Shown piece by piece: positions 20,390 to 30,594 of a DNA stretch of 64,000 nucleotides; the first letter of the stretch is position 1; every line of letters begins with the position of its first letter. This DNA is from Megamerina dolium (Eukaryota; Arthropoda; Insecta; Diptera; Megamerinidae). The stretch is taken from positions 45,219,140 to 45,283,139 of the forward strand of contig OY978526.1 of the NCBI GenBank assembly GCA_963854835.1, written 5' to 3'. The notes below the pieces were generated by a model that was not told the DNA's origin, did no database searches, and saw only the letters and a list, made by a program, of their open reading frames with translations. The translations under genes and the position numbers were made by a program.

Positions 20390-20827
20390 TGTAACGAGTA
20401 TCGATAGTTGATTACTCATCACTATTGTGACTGACGCTATTGGCAGCATCGAAACGATTGTCAACAAAAAGAAATAAGCGATAACCAGAACAAGCCAACG
20501 AGAAAGGAAGAGAAGAATCTCGATAAAGGAAGATTCTGGGGTGTTGCCAACAGAGTATAAATAGAGCCAGTGTTGAGAATTGACAATCAATCTAATTCAG
20601 AACGTGATTGCGAAAACATTGATACAGAGGCAAAAGTTGCAAGTACATTTAAGTGTTATAGTAAATAGTTGATTGTAAACAGTGTTGATTGTAAATAGAG
20701 ATTATTAAATAAATTGTTGCTGTATATAGTTGTATAAAATAAGTGTTGCAGTTATCATTAACAGAATCCAGTGATCGAACAAGGTAATTCAAATAGAATT
20801 AAAGGTTCACAGAATAAAAACGTAACA
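20390..20827 (+). repeat. 3' LTR of copy 3 (LTR E), 438 bp
   Basis: Standard LTR ends and TATAAATA box, with ATAT at 20828-20831. It lies 483 bp upstream of the TXNDC9 start codon in the same orientation, so its promoter points at that gene. Confidence 0.92.
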
Positions 20828-21310
20828 ATATTATTGAAAAACTGATATTGATCTGGCAGCGTCGTGATAATAATACCTTTGGTTTGATTGATTTCTTTAG
20901 TTTTTGCAGTTGCTCTCAAATGTTGAACTTGTGTTAGTCAGAAACTGTTCGTGTTGGTGTGGTATTGAGTGATTTATTTGTAATAATTATTGAAAAATAC
21001 AATTGGTAAATGTAAGTGTAACAAATTATAACTATATAAATTCGGAACCAATATAATTTAGAAAATTTTTGAATTATTTCAATATATTTTCATGTGCATT
21101 CTTTAAAATACCTGCAAATTCGTTCTATAACGTGCCTCGCCTTGAATTTGTTGCCGGCGGTGATGACGATGCTGCTGCTTTTTCTGCTGCCTCTACTAAA
21201 CCAATTTTATGAATACAATTTGCTTGAAAAAGTCCAATATAGGCGCAGAATTGATTTACATCAACGCACCTACGCACTTAGAAATAATCAACAATAGCAA
21301 CAACTACATA
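20828..21310 (+). promoter_or_regulatory. Probable promoter and 5' UTR of the TXNDC9 gene
   Basis: Sequence between LTR E and the start codon. Donor-like GTAAATG/GTAAGTG motifs lie near 21006-21018 and an AG acceptor near 21297, allowing a spliced 5' UTR. No TATA box stands out. A frame at 21094-21297 on the same strand is not recognisable. Confidence 0.4.
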
Positions 21311-22093
21311 ATGGCCAATATGTTGGAAAACCAATTAATGACGGCGGCTCAAGTCATCGAGCAGCAATTAGATCAGCAGTTAGATCGGTTGGATAATTTA
21401 GATTCAGATGACTTAAAAACAATACGAGAACAACGTTTGAAAGAGATGAAGGAGTTGAATCGAAAAAAACAAGAGTGGTTGAAAAATGTACGCATTTGAA
21501 ATATACAAGAAAGTTATTAAATTTTAAAATACTCCAAATATATTTATAGGGTCATGGTACCTATACGGAACTTGCAGATGAGAAGGAATTTTTTGCAGTT
21601 TCAAAGAAATCTCCAAACATTGTGTGCCACTTCTACAGAGATTCATCAGAGCGATGTCGTATTGCAGACATGCATTTGAAAATACTGGCAAGCAAGCATA
21701 TCGAAGCCAAATTTTGTAAAGTAAATGCCGAGAAATCACCTTTCTTAACGCAACGACTACGCATTAAAGTAATACCTACAATTGCATTGGTAAAGGACAG
21801 CAAAACGAAAGATTTCATTGTTGGTTTTACTGATTTGGGTAATTGTGACGATTTTAGTACCGAAATGCTCGAATGGAGAATAGCACAATCGGGCGTCATT
21901 GATTACAAAGTACTACAATTTTATATCAATAAATCAATATCATTTACAATGCTTATTTAAAAGTTTATTGCCATTCCAGGGTGACCTAATGACTCCTCCT
22001 GATGTTAAAAAGAAGCCATACATCAATCGTCCAAGCAAAACCATTCGTAGCGGATATGATTCAGATGATTCGGATATCGATTTTGACGATTAA
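21311..22093 (+). CDS. TXNDC9: Thioredoxin domain-containing protein 9 (phosducin-like), three exons, 216 aa
   Basis: Coding exons 21311-21487, 21550-21909 and 21980-22093 with GT-AG introns of 62 and 70 nt, both phase 0. The protein has an N-terminal acidic/glutamine helix ([20 protein letters not shown]), then EWLKN-GHG at the first splice, a thioredoxin-fold domain (about residues 60-175) with [36 protein letters not shown] and VGFTDLG, and an acidic end ([12 protein letters not shown]). It lacks the CxxC redox pair, as usual for this family. TXNDC9 and its yeast relative Plp1 bind the chaperonin CCT and modulate actin and tubulin folding in the cytosol; that role is family knowledge. Its length is close to the human protein. 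Orthology is clear from the ordered motifs. Retrotransposon LTR E ends 483 bp upstream. Confidence 0.93.
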
Positions 22094-23378
22094 CACCATC
22101 GCGGCCTCTGGCTCAAACAAACGATTGGTAGTGTCTTTAATCCAGAGAGATTATAAAAAAATTACTTAGTGAAAATGAATCAAAACTAATTTAATCAACA
22201 AAAGCAATTATGCAAAATAAACGTAAAACAAAACTACTTTATTAAAAAATTCTCAGCTACATAGTGTAAAATTGCAAGTAGCCTACCAAGTATTGAGTTA
22301 TAACAAATTATTGTATACTAACATAGCCATGTAAAATGGCAAGTCATAAACAGTTCGGGCTACAACGATCTGAGAATAAAAAAAAAAAAAAAGACAAAAT
22401 GCGCATACACATATTGTTTGTTCACAAAATGTTTTTCCTATTTTTATATGCAAAATTACTTTTAATATATTTATTTTTTTAACATTTTAAATCTTTATGT
22501 TTAATAATAAAATAAATATTAATTCCAAACTATTCTCATATTTAAACTAGAAATTTAGTACAGAAGGAGTTTTAAGATTTGATTATAAAAACTTAACGTA
22601 GCTTAGAAATAAAAAATCATTACTTTGGCATGTCAGCTGATACGTCTTGCCATGCCTTAAATCATATAACCGATTATCCAAAACAGAGAACATAATAATA
22701 TGTTTACACCTACGATTCGATACGACCTAATATTCATTTTGGAGATTATTAGTACAATTGGTCAACACGTATCGGTAGGTAACGATTAATTAAAACGTTT
22801 TGGTATGTAACACAACGTTGGCGTCTGTAGAAATTAGATTTTCAACGAAGCATATGAGAGTCATTCTCTTTTCTCTATTATATTTATATTTTATACTAAA
22901 CCCAGCTATCTATTTCCTATTTATATAGCATATGGACTGAGTTATACGTTTTGAATAATCGCACTCCATTTTTTACTTTATGTTACTTTACGTATAGATT
23001 AATTGCACTATGTTACTCAAATCTAGTTTCAAACAAACAGATTTCCCATATAAAAATACGTTGTGTTGATAGTGTATACTAAACATCGATCCAACTCATT
23101 GTACAATGTGTTTAACCAACGGTGGGAGCGTGTATACTCTGCATTACTATGTAAACAGGTTGTTTAGATACATTGTTAGATATTTCTCGTGCAACTCTGT
23201 TGTTTATAGATTTTTTCATGAAGAAGGGAGTAAAATCAAAATTAGCTTTCTGCCAATTGCTTACTACTCACGGCAAATTAATTTATTGAAAAAATTTAAG
23301 CACTGCCTTAATTCCATACCCACATCCTTATCTTCGAGTTAACCAAATTAAATAATAATAAAAAAATTCAAAATGTGT
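22094..23378. other. TXNDC9 3' UTR and intergenic DNA
   Basis: AT-rich. AATAAA-like signals occur near 22216 and 22508, and an A tract lies near 22379-22392. No coding potential is recognised; the 78-codon frame at 23106-23342 has no domain. Confidence 0.5.
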
Positions 23379-24430
23379 AAACATACTAGTGAAACGGCCA
23401 TTTTAAGGCTGAAGAACAACAAAGCTGCAGGTGCTGATGGCCTGCCTGCCGAGTTGTTTAAGACCGGAGGCGATGAGCTGCTCACCCGCATGCACCAGCT
23501 CATAAGCAGAATATGGTCGGATGAAAGCATTCCTGATGATTGGAGCTCAGTGTTTTCTGTCCTGTACATAAAAAAGGAGACCCCACAATTTGCGCCAACT
23601 ACCGTGGAATAAGTCTCCTGAGCATCACATACAAGGTTCTATCGAGCGTACTGTGTGAAAGGTTGAAGCCTATGCTCAGCAACCTGATTGGACCTTATCA
23701 GTGTGGCTTCAGACCTGGTAAATCCACCATCGACCAGATTTTCACACTGCGCCAAATCCTGGAGAATACCCAAGAAAAACAGATCGACACACACCACCTA
23801 TTTGTTGATTATAAAGCCGCTTTCGACAGTCCGGTAAGGGATTACCTCTATGCAGCAATGTCTGAGTTCGGTATTCCTGCAAAGCTCATTCGACTTTGTA
23901 GAATGACACTGCATAACTCCCGTTGTGCAGTGAAAATTGGGAAGGACCTCTCCGCACCGTTTAATACCGAACGGGGTTTCAGACAAGGTGATTCGTTATC
24001 ATGCGACTTCTTCAATCTTATTATGGAGAAAATAATACGAGCTGCTGATCTACGACATAATGGCACTATCTTCAACAAAAGTGTCGTGCTGTTGACGTAT
24101 GTCGACGATATTGACATAATCGGCATGAACACGCGAGCAGTCAGTGCAGAATTCTCAGAGTTAGAAAGAGAGTCGCGTTGAATGGGTCTTACGGTGAACG
24201 AGGGCAAGACGAAGTACCTAGTGTCAACAAACAAAGAGTCCCGGCGTCTTGGACAGCACGTCACTGTTGACAACTACGCTTTTGAAGTAGTAAGGGACTT
24301 TATCTATCTTGGAACCAGCATTAACAGCAGTAATGACGTCAGCTTGGAGATCATGCGTAGGATATCTCTTGCTAACAGGTGTTACTTTGGGCTGAGTAAG
24401 CATACTAGTGATATGCATGCAATCGTATAA
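23379..24430 (+). pseudogene. Non-LTR retrotransposon RT remnant
   Basis: Covers the reverse transcriptase of a LINE: KAAGADGLPAELFK, KGDPTICANYRGISLL, GFRPGKSTIDQIF, the finger/palm segment DYKAAFDS, GFRQGDSLSC and the catalytic YVDDIDIIG (near 24099), then MGLTVNEGKTKY and FIYLGTSINSS. A frameshift near 23570 and a stop at 24178-24180 break it. Endonuclease and the 3' end are missing. The clade is not assigned from memory. The fragment at 40018-40490 belongs to the same family and carries the 3' part missing here. Confidence 0.85.
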
Positions 24431-25097
24431 CCATATAAACCGTTTCATTTTAAATAGCTTACGCGCATGGTTGTTTGAACGCTCCCAACTAGTCATCGTG
24501 TAAAGGCTTTAAACCAATCATCATATTATTGTTAAGAACAACAAAATAAAAATGTTGAAAATTAGAAGAAATGGAAAAAACACAAATTAATTATTGGGCT
24601 GTTTGAGCAAAATGAAAGTAATTATCCTTAATTTAAATTAAGTATATATAATTAAGTTGCATTTCAAACCGTATAATTTTACGTTGCCATTTATAAATAT
24701 ATAATAGCTGATTTACGAGCGTATAATTCTAAAGAGTTAACGCGGTTTACGCCGATTTTATACGATTGCTTGAATCCCACCATTATAACGAAAATCCATA
24801 GAACACAAAATACTAAGATCGCGCCCATCTTTTACCGCTATTCAACTCTCAGTGAATTTGACAGAATTAGATATTCGCGTGACGTAATAGTATTGCCATT
24901 GTTTACAAGAATAATAGAAAGATAGAAAATGTATAACCTAACTTTATTGTTGATAAACAACACAACAAAATTAAATGTTCGTATGTGATTATTTTTGTGT
25001 GCTTTGAATATTAATGTTTTACTTTTTGTGTTCTCACTGTAGTTATAATTGTTTAAAATGAAACGAAATATGTACATGTGTAATTAAAAATATATAT
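24431..25097. other. AT-rich intergenic DNA
   Basis: No gene or repeat recognised; it ends in ATAT next to the minus-strand LTR. Confidence 0.5.
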
Positions 25098-25215
25098 TGT
25101 TACGTTTTTATTCTGTGAGTGTTTAATTCTATTTGAATTACCTTGTTCGATCACTGGTTTCTATTAATAATGACTGCAACACTTATTCTATGCAACTATA
25201 TACAGCAACAATATA

Positions 25216-25437
25216 CAGTATTGTGCAAAACTTAAGCAACTGGCATAGTGCTCTCATTGATTTCAAATTTACTAAAAAATAAAAGCGCTTAGATTGAATG
25301 TTTTAATATTTATTTGTTCCTTCATTAAATACATAAAAAACAACAACCATAAAAAGTTCGGTATTCTTACGAAATTAACTGTAAACAACAAAAAACAAAT
25401 TATACTCATATTTCATCTGTGCAAAACTTAAGCAACT
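25216..25437. repeat. Left inverted repeat of the Tc1 element
   Basis: About 222 bp, with direct-repeat binding-site candidates at 25222-25241 and 25418-25437; nearly identical in reverse to 26652-26872. Confidence 0.9.
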
Positions 25438-25438
25438 T

Positions 25439-26514
25439 TTAATATTTTGTGTAGTATCCCTTATTTTTAATTACTGCAGCACACCTTTTGGGCATAGAAG
25501 CTACTAATTTCGTTAAATATGATTTATTTATATTTTCCCATTCAGTTTTGAGGCCTAAAAATAGTTCGTCTTTATTTTTAAAGCGCTTTGAGCCCAAACC
25601 TCGTTTTAAAATTGAAAACAAATTTTAAATAGGATTCAAGTCGGGCGATTGTGCCGGCTAATCAAGCACTTGAATCTTATTTGACTGTAGCCAATCCTTC
25701 ACAAACTTCGATGTGTGTTTCGGATCATTGTCGTGCTGAAACACACATCGAAGTGGCATATTCCATTCCGCAAAAGGCAACATCGCAGTTTCTAAGATGT
25801 CCTTATACATAAATCTGTCCATTTTGTGGTCAATCCTATGCAACGGACCAAGTCCACTCCCCGAAAAACACGCCCACACCATGACGTTCCCTCCTCCATG
25901 CTTTACAGTCTTTTTACAGTATCGCGGATTGAGGCCTTCACCTTTCACATGTCGAACTCTTATTATTCCGTCTGAATTAAATAAATTTATTTTAACTTCA
26001 TCACTGAACAGTACGCCAAACCACTTTTTTATGGACCAGCCCACGTACTTCTTAGCAAATTCAAGTCTGGAAAAAAAATATATGTTGTTGTTTTTGTTTT
26101 GAAGGCATTAAACCAAACATACCTTTTTTTTACATGTTTTGGTGTAAGCATTGGTTTCTTTACCGCTTTGTAGCTTTTTAAACCAACTTTAATCAAATGC
26201 CTTCTTACTGTGCTTGAATCGACATTTAAATTAAGAGTATTTACTATATCTTTTGAAGACATGAACGGATTTTTTTTAATCAATTTTTTAATTTGAATAG
26301 CTTCCCTATAAGAAATTTTTTGGGGTCTTCCTCCTGAATTTCGATCTGTAACGCTACCAGTTTTTTCAAATAATCGTATCCATCTTGATATCATAGATTT
26401 GTTGATATTTAATGATTTTGCAATGTCATTCTGTGGTTTTCCTTCCTTAAATAACGATATAACCTTCATCTTAAATTGATGACTATAACGGACACGTTGC
26501 ATTTTGGATTTCAA
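25439..26514 (-). pseudogene. Tc1-like (DD34E) transposase with an intron, inactivated by two stops
   Basis: Exon 1 runs 26514-26123 and holds two helix-turn-helix regions: QRVRYSHQFKMKVISLF, then GRPQKISYREA with SSKDIVNTLNLNV. An apparent intron, 26122-26067 (56 nt), has donor GTATGT and a T-rich acceptor ending CAG; removing it restores the conserved KKRLEFAKKY motif in frame. Exon 2 has the first catalytic Asp (FSDEVK), then GGGNVMVWACFS and the second Asp (HDNDPKH). A stop lies at 25658-25660 and a second at 25625-25627. The second stop sits 34 residues after the second Asp, exactly where the catalytic Glu of PIENLW belongs. The C-terminal tail continues in frame to 25439. Minos has a comparable 60-nt intron. 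Confidence 0.9.
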
Positions 26515-26651
26515 TATGTTTGAAAGAACTTTGCGCTAAGAAAGACTTTTTTGTACTGAGTTAGATCAATGTTAATGCACAAAGCAGAAAAAACTCCGAA
26601 AAAGATCCGTTATTTTCTGAACAAAGAAATATCGAACACCTTTGCACTCCG

Positions 26652-26872
26652 AGTTGCTTAAGTTTTGCACAGATGAAATATGAGTATAATTTGTTTTTTG
26701 TTGTTTACAGTTAATTTCGTAAGAATACCGAACTTTTGTTGTTGTTGTTTTTTATGTATTTAATGAAGGAACAATTAAATATTAAAACATTCAATCTAAG
26801 CGCTTTTATTTTTTAGTAAATTTGAAATCAATGAGAGCACTATGCCAGTTGCTTAAGTTTTGCACAATACTG
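26652..26872. repeat. Right inverted repeat of the Tc1 element
   Basis: Mirror of 25216-25437, with direct repeats at 26652-26671 and 26847-26866. Confidence 0.9.
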
Positions 26873-27123
26873 TATTTAATAATCTCTATTTACAATCAAC
26901 TCTGTTTACATTCAACTATTTACAATAACACTCTAATGTACTTGCAACTTTTGCCTCTGTATAAATGTTTTCGCAATCACGTTCGGAATTAGATTGATTG
27001 TCACTTCTCAACACTGGCTCTTTTTATACTCTGTTGGCAACACCCCAGAATCTTCCTTTATCGGGATTCTTCTCTTCCTTTCTCGTCGGCTTGCTCTGGT
27101 TATCGCTTATTTCTTTTCTTCTG

Positions 27124-27911
27124 GTCAGTCGAAATAACCTGGCAACCCTTTACCTCTCTTTATGCTCTCTTCTTATGTTCATATTTGCCATTTCTTATGC
27201 TGCAACTAGCCACCGACGTAGCGTACGTACGTACCGCCCGTACGTAAGAGCAAAAATTTGTCAAAAGTTATTCCCGTAGCAGCGACGGAGAAATCGACTG
27301 TTCTTTCTTGTATACATACATAACAATGTTGCCATGTATCACTGTGCGTGCATTCTTTTAATCGCACTTACCATTTTCATGATCAAATTTCATAATATAT
27401 ATGTTAGAAACCAAAAAAAAAATTAATATACGTGAAGTATATTTTAATAAATTACTAAACACGATGATAGTTTTGATTAATTAAAAAAAAAAACTAATCT
27501 TATTTAGTTAATTTTTTATTCATTTATAAAAGTCTAAGCTGGTAACCCTGTAAACATATAGAACGATCAGCTGACACGGTTTTACGTTAAAAATCTAATT
27601 GCTGTTGATTCTCTCCGCTACGAGCAACGTCTACGTCACCGTCATACGGTGGTGAGTTTTCGTTAACACGACGTTCCCATAAGATAGGTCGTGTCAGCTG
27701 ACACGTTCTACGTTTTTACGTCGGTGGCTAGTTGCAGCATTAATCATTCTTATATACTTGTTACATATGTACGTGTTAAAACGGCACTTAAAGATCACAC
27801 CACATTCTTCAGCGCTAAATTTGTGAATTCAATAAACTTGTAAATGTTATATTAAAATAATAAAATAAAGTGAAACTGAAATAGTGTTGTTAAAATTTTG
27901 TATTTCTTTTT
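27124..27911 (+). repeat. 5' LTR of the Bel/Pao element, with MITE inside
   Basis: Matches 41429-41866 on both sides of the MITE at 27198-27739. The first bases (TGTTACCGC in the 3' LTR) are missing, where the minus-strand gypsy LTR abuts. The right boundary near TTGCGCCAAC, a possible primer site, is approximate. Confidence 0.75.
27198..27739. repeat. 542-bp MITE in the Bel/Pao 5' LTR
   Basis: Inverted ends TGCTGCAACTAGCCACCGAC (left) and its complement (right), flanked by TTA on both sides (27195-27197 and 27740-27742). Removing it restores the LTR. Inner palindromic CAGCTGACACG motifs recur near 27569 and 27695. No transposase. The TTA duplication suits the PIF/Harbinger group, but the terminal sequence does not decide it. 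Confidence 0.82.
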
Positions 27912-28764
27912 TAATTAATTGCGCCAACAATTCTTTAAATATTTCGTTTCTGAAACTTATTGCCTGGTGGAAAAGGTACAAGTGCGGAATATAATTTCCG
28001 AATCTGTGAGGGTAAAGACAACAACCAAATGGTGCAGTGAGACTCCTGCGACCAATGGTTTCACTTTAGCTGTGTCGGTGTTGACAGCCAAGTGGCCGAT
28101 ATTAGTTGGAATTGCGAATCTTGCGAACACAATTCGGCCAACGGTTACGGTTCCATCTATATACACAGCGCTAAAGCCCTTGACAACGTTGGCAAGTGTA
28201 TCTATCTATTCTATTGTGAATCCCATAGAACAAACCTTACAAAACTGTAGGAATGTATCAGAAGTACCGCTACATGATCAAGTCCATATACGGTACTACA
28301 CAGTTACCTAATTTAACGAGCGAAGCAGGTTGTCACCATTTGATTCTGAGCTCTTTTATGCAACAAAATCGGAGAAAACGCGAGCACTTCAGTTGGAACG
28401 CTTAAATGAGGAAATACGCATTGAACAACAGTATGTAGACAATAAATACAAAATATTATCACAATTGGGCAAGTTGGCGTCTTCAAGCGATCGCATTCCA
28501 ATGAATAAGACGGGTCCCACACCAGCGTAACTTGCCGCAAGACAAGCTATTCGGAAACAGCTGCCTATTTTCAACGGCGAACCAGAGGAGTGGCCTCTCT
28601 TTATAAGTCAATTTGAAAATAGTACGGTGGTAGGAGGACACTCTATGCTTTAAAGGTATGCCTTAAAGGTAGAGCACGTGATTTAGTAAAAAATAAATTG
28701 CTCTTACCCACCATGGTGCCCGAGATTATCCAAAAACTGCGTATGTGTTGTGGTCGACCTGAAC
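27912..28764 (+). pseudogene. Bel/Pao Gag N-terminus with PHD finger (broken)
   Basis: Around 28008-28130 the frame reads through a PHD zinc finger: CEGKDNNQMVQ, a TGA where a Cys is expected (28038-28040), then DSCDQWFHFSC and WNCESC. Further on, 28330-28640 encodes LERLNEEIRIEQQ and QLPIFNGEPEEWPLFISQF, the signature of Bel/Pao Gag, with an in-frame TAA at 28528-28530 and a frameshift near 28632. The segment ends in GRPEHI, where gypsy copy 5 is inserted. PHD fingers usually read histone H3 tails; a link to integration or chromatin is inference. Confidence 0.82.
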
Positions 28765-28768
28765 ATAT

Positions 28769-29204
28769 TGTAACGAGTATCGATAGTTGGTTACTCATCA
28801 CTATTGTGACTGACACTATTGGCAGCATCGACATGAATGTCAACAAAAAGAAATAAGCGATAACCAGAACAAGCCAACGAGAAAGGAAGAGAAGAATCTC
28901 GATAAAGGAAGATTCTGGGTGTTGCCAACAGAGTATAAATAGAGCCAGTGTTGAGCAGTGAAATCAATCGAATTCCGAACGTGTCTGCGCAAACATCTAT
29001 ACAGAGGCAAAAGTTGCTAGTACATTAAAGTGTTATTGTAAATAGTTGATTATAAACAGAGTTGATTGTAAATAGAGTTTATTAAATAAATTGTTGCTGT
29101 ATATAGTTGTATAAAATAAGTGTTGCAGTTATCATTAACAGAATCCAGTGATCGAACAAGGTAATTCAAATAGAATTAAACGTTCACATAATAAAAACGT
29201 AACA
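28769..29204 (+). repeat. 5' LTR of copy 5 (LTR F), 436 bp
   Basis: Family LTR with TATAAATA box; one G shorter than LTR G. Confidence 0.93.
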
Positions 29205-29233
29205 ATTGGTGTCAGAAGTGGGATTCTGTAAAG

Positions 29234-30594
29234 ATGGTGAAAATTGACCAACCAAAAGTGGACCAGCTTAAAAAGCTGTTGGTAGAGATGAATCTATCGT
29301 CATCAGGTGCAAAGGCGGAACTGCTGGTGAGGCTGAGGCAAGCTATGGAGGCTAAGGGAATTAATGTAGAAGAACATGAGTTCTTCGAGGAAGCGATATA
29401 CAAGCAGTTGTGCACGCTGAGGAAGAGAGCAAAATAGATTCGAGTGGTCAACTCATGGATTTAATGAAAACCATGATGCAACAGCAGAAACAACAGCTAC
29501 AAGAAAATGCGTCTCGCCAAGAAAACGCTATGGGAGAGTTCCAGAAAACAATTGACTCCAAGCTTCAAGAACATTCGGCTGAATTGCGTATGGAAATTCA
29601 AGAAGGTTCGGCTCGACAAGAACACGTCATCGAAAATCTACAAAAAGGAATTGAGATTAGATTTCAGGAAATTTCCGGAACCATTAATGAAAAAGTCATG
29701 GATCTGAAGGAACATGTAGATGACTTGGAAGATAAGTTCGAGAAATTACAGCACGATCTCAACCAACTAAAAATAAATGGACCAGCCACATCAGTGATTA
29801 GAGATTCAAGTACAATCAAATTAAAGCCACCAACATTTGACGGAAGCACGCCATTCGATATCTTCAAGCTTCAATTCGAGACAACAGCTTCGAAGAATCA
29901 ATGGGATGATAGCGACAAGACTGCTGCTTTAATAGTCGCATTAAAAGGTAATGCTTCCGAGGTGTTACAGATGGTTCCAGAGAAAGATCGTGGTAGCTAC
30001 CAGTCACTGATGGACACCGTCCAGCGGAAATATGGAAATGAATACAAGAGTCAATTACATCGTGTGGAATTGAGATCGCGAGTGCATCGGAGTAATGAGA
30101 GCCTTCAGAAATTCGCTTCCGATATTGAGCGCTTATGTCATCTAGCGTTCTCCGGTAATTCGGAAGAGTTCGTCGAAAAAATCAAAATAGAGGCATTCAT
30201 AGATGGCATACGTGATGGAGAGACAAAGCGTGCCCTAGTCATGTCACCAAGGAATACTTATGCTGAAACAGTCAGTAGTGCATTGACGTTTGAAGCCGCC
30301 AGTTTGATGTGTCGACCAATGCCACGGGTACGCCAACTAGAAACAGAAACAGCAGATCTGGTTGAAGCAGTGTGTCAGGCATTCAAATCTGTAGTGCAGC
30401 CTGAAGGAAGAACAACAGGTCGACGCGAAATCAAATTTACTGGTAAGTGCTTTATTTGCGACAAACCAGGACACATGGCGCGTGACTGCCGTCTACGACC
30501 AAAGCGATCAAGATCGAATTCTCCAGGAAGACAAAAGAAGGAGAATAAGGTGGATAGCGATCGCTCCACTAACACAAATCCATCGTTAAACTAA
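29234..30594 (+). pseudogene. Gag of copy 5 with a single-base deletion
   Basis: The first 67 codons carry the SAP-like motif. At about 29394 one C present in copies 4 and 8 is missing (GAGGAAGCGATATAC for GAGGAAGCCGATATAC), shifting the frame; the remaining 394 codons are open from 29410. Coiled coil, capsid and one CCHC knuckle (CFICDKPGHMARDC) are otherwise intact. The copy would need Gag from elsewhere unless ribosomes or a sequencing error restore the frame. Confidence 0.88.

Larger units (their letters stand above)
12686..20827 (+). mobile_element. Gypsy family copy 3, defective, interrupted by copy 4
   Basis: Internal region 12686-14370 and 18142-20389 plus 3' LTR E (20390-20827), with copy 4 (14371-18137) nested inside its MITE. 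It has the same defective structure as copy 1 but lies behind LTR B. Its primer site has one change (TGTCGGAAG for TGTCAGAAG). ATAT follows LTR E at 20828-20831, matching ATAT before LTR A, as expected if A to E is one insertion expanded by recombination. Confidence 0.88.
25216..26872 (-). mobile_element. Tc1-like transposon with long IR/DR ends, 1657 bp
   Basis: Bounded by CAGT...ACTG and TA on each side (25214-25215, 26873-26874). The terminal inverted repeats are about 222 bp (25216-25437 and 26652-26872). Each has two direct copies of TGTGCAAAACTTAAGCAACT, one near the outer and one at the inner end (25222-25241, 25418-25437 and mirror sites 26652-26671, 26847-26866). This IR/DR layout is that of Minos, Paris and Sleeping Beauty. 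The transposase gene runs on the minus strand and is dead. Confidence 0.92.
25098..27118 (-). mobile_element. Gypsy-family LTR on the minus strand, truncated and split by a Tc1 element
   Basis: Reads in reverse as the family LTR: TGTTACG at 25098 is the complement of the CGTAACA end, flanked by ATAT (25094-25097). The LTR continues to about 25213, resumes at 26873 after the Tc1 element and stops near 27118, lacking the last 90 or so bases. No internal region is attached, so it is a truncated solo LTR. It is more diverged than the LTRs of the complete copies. Confidence 0.85.
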
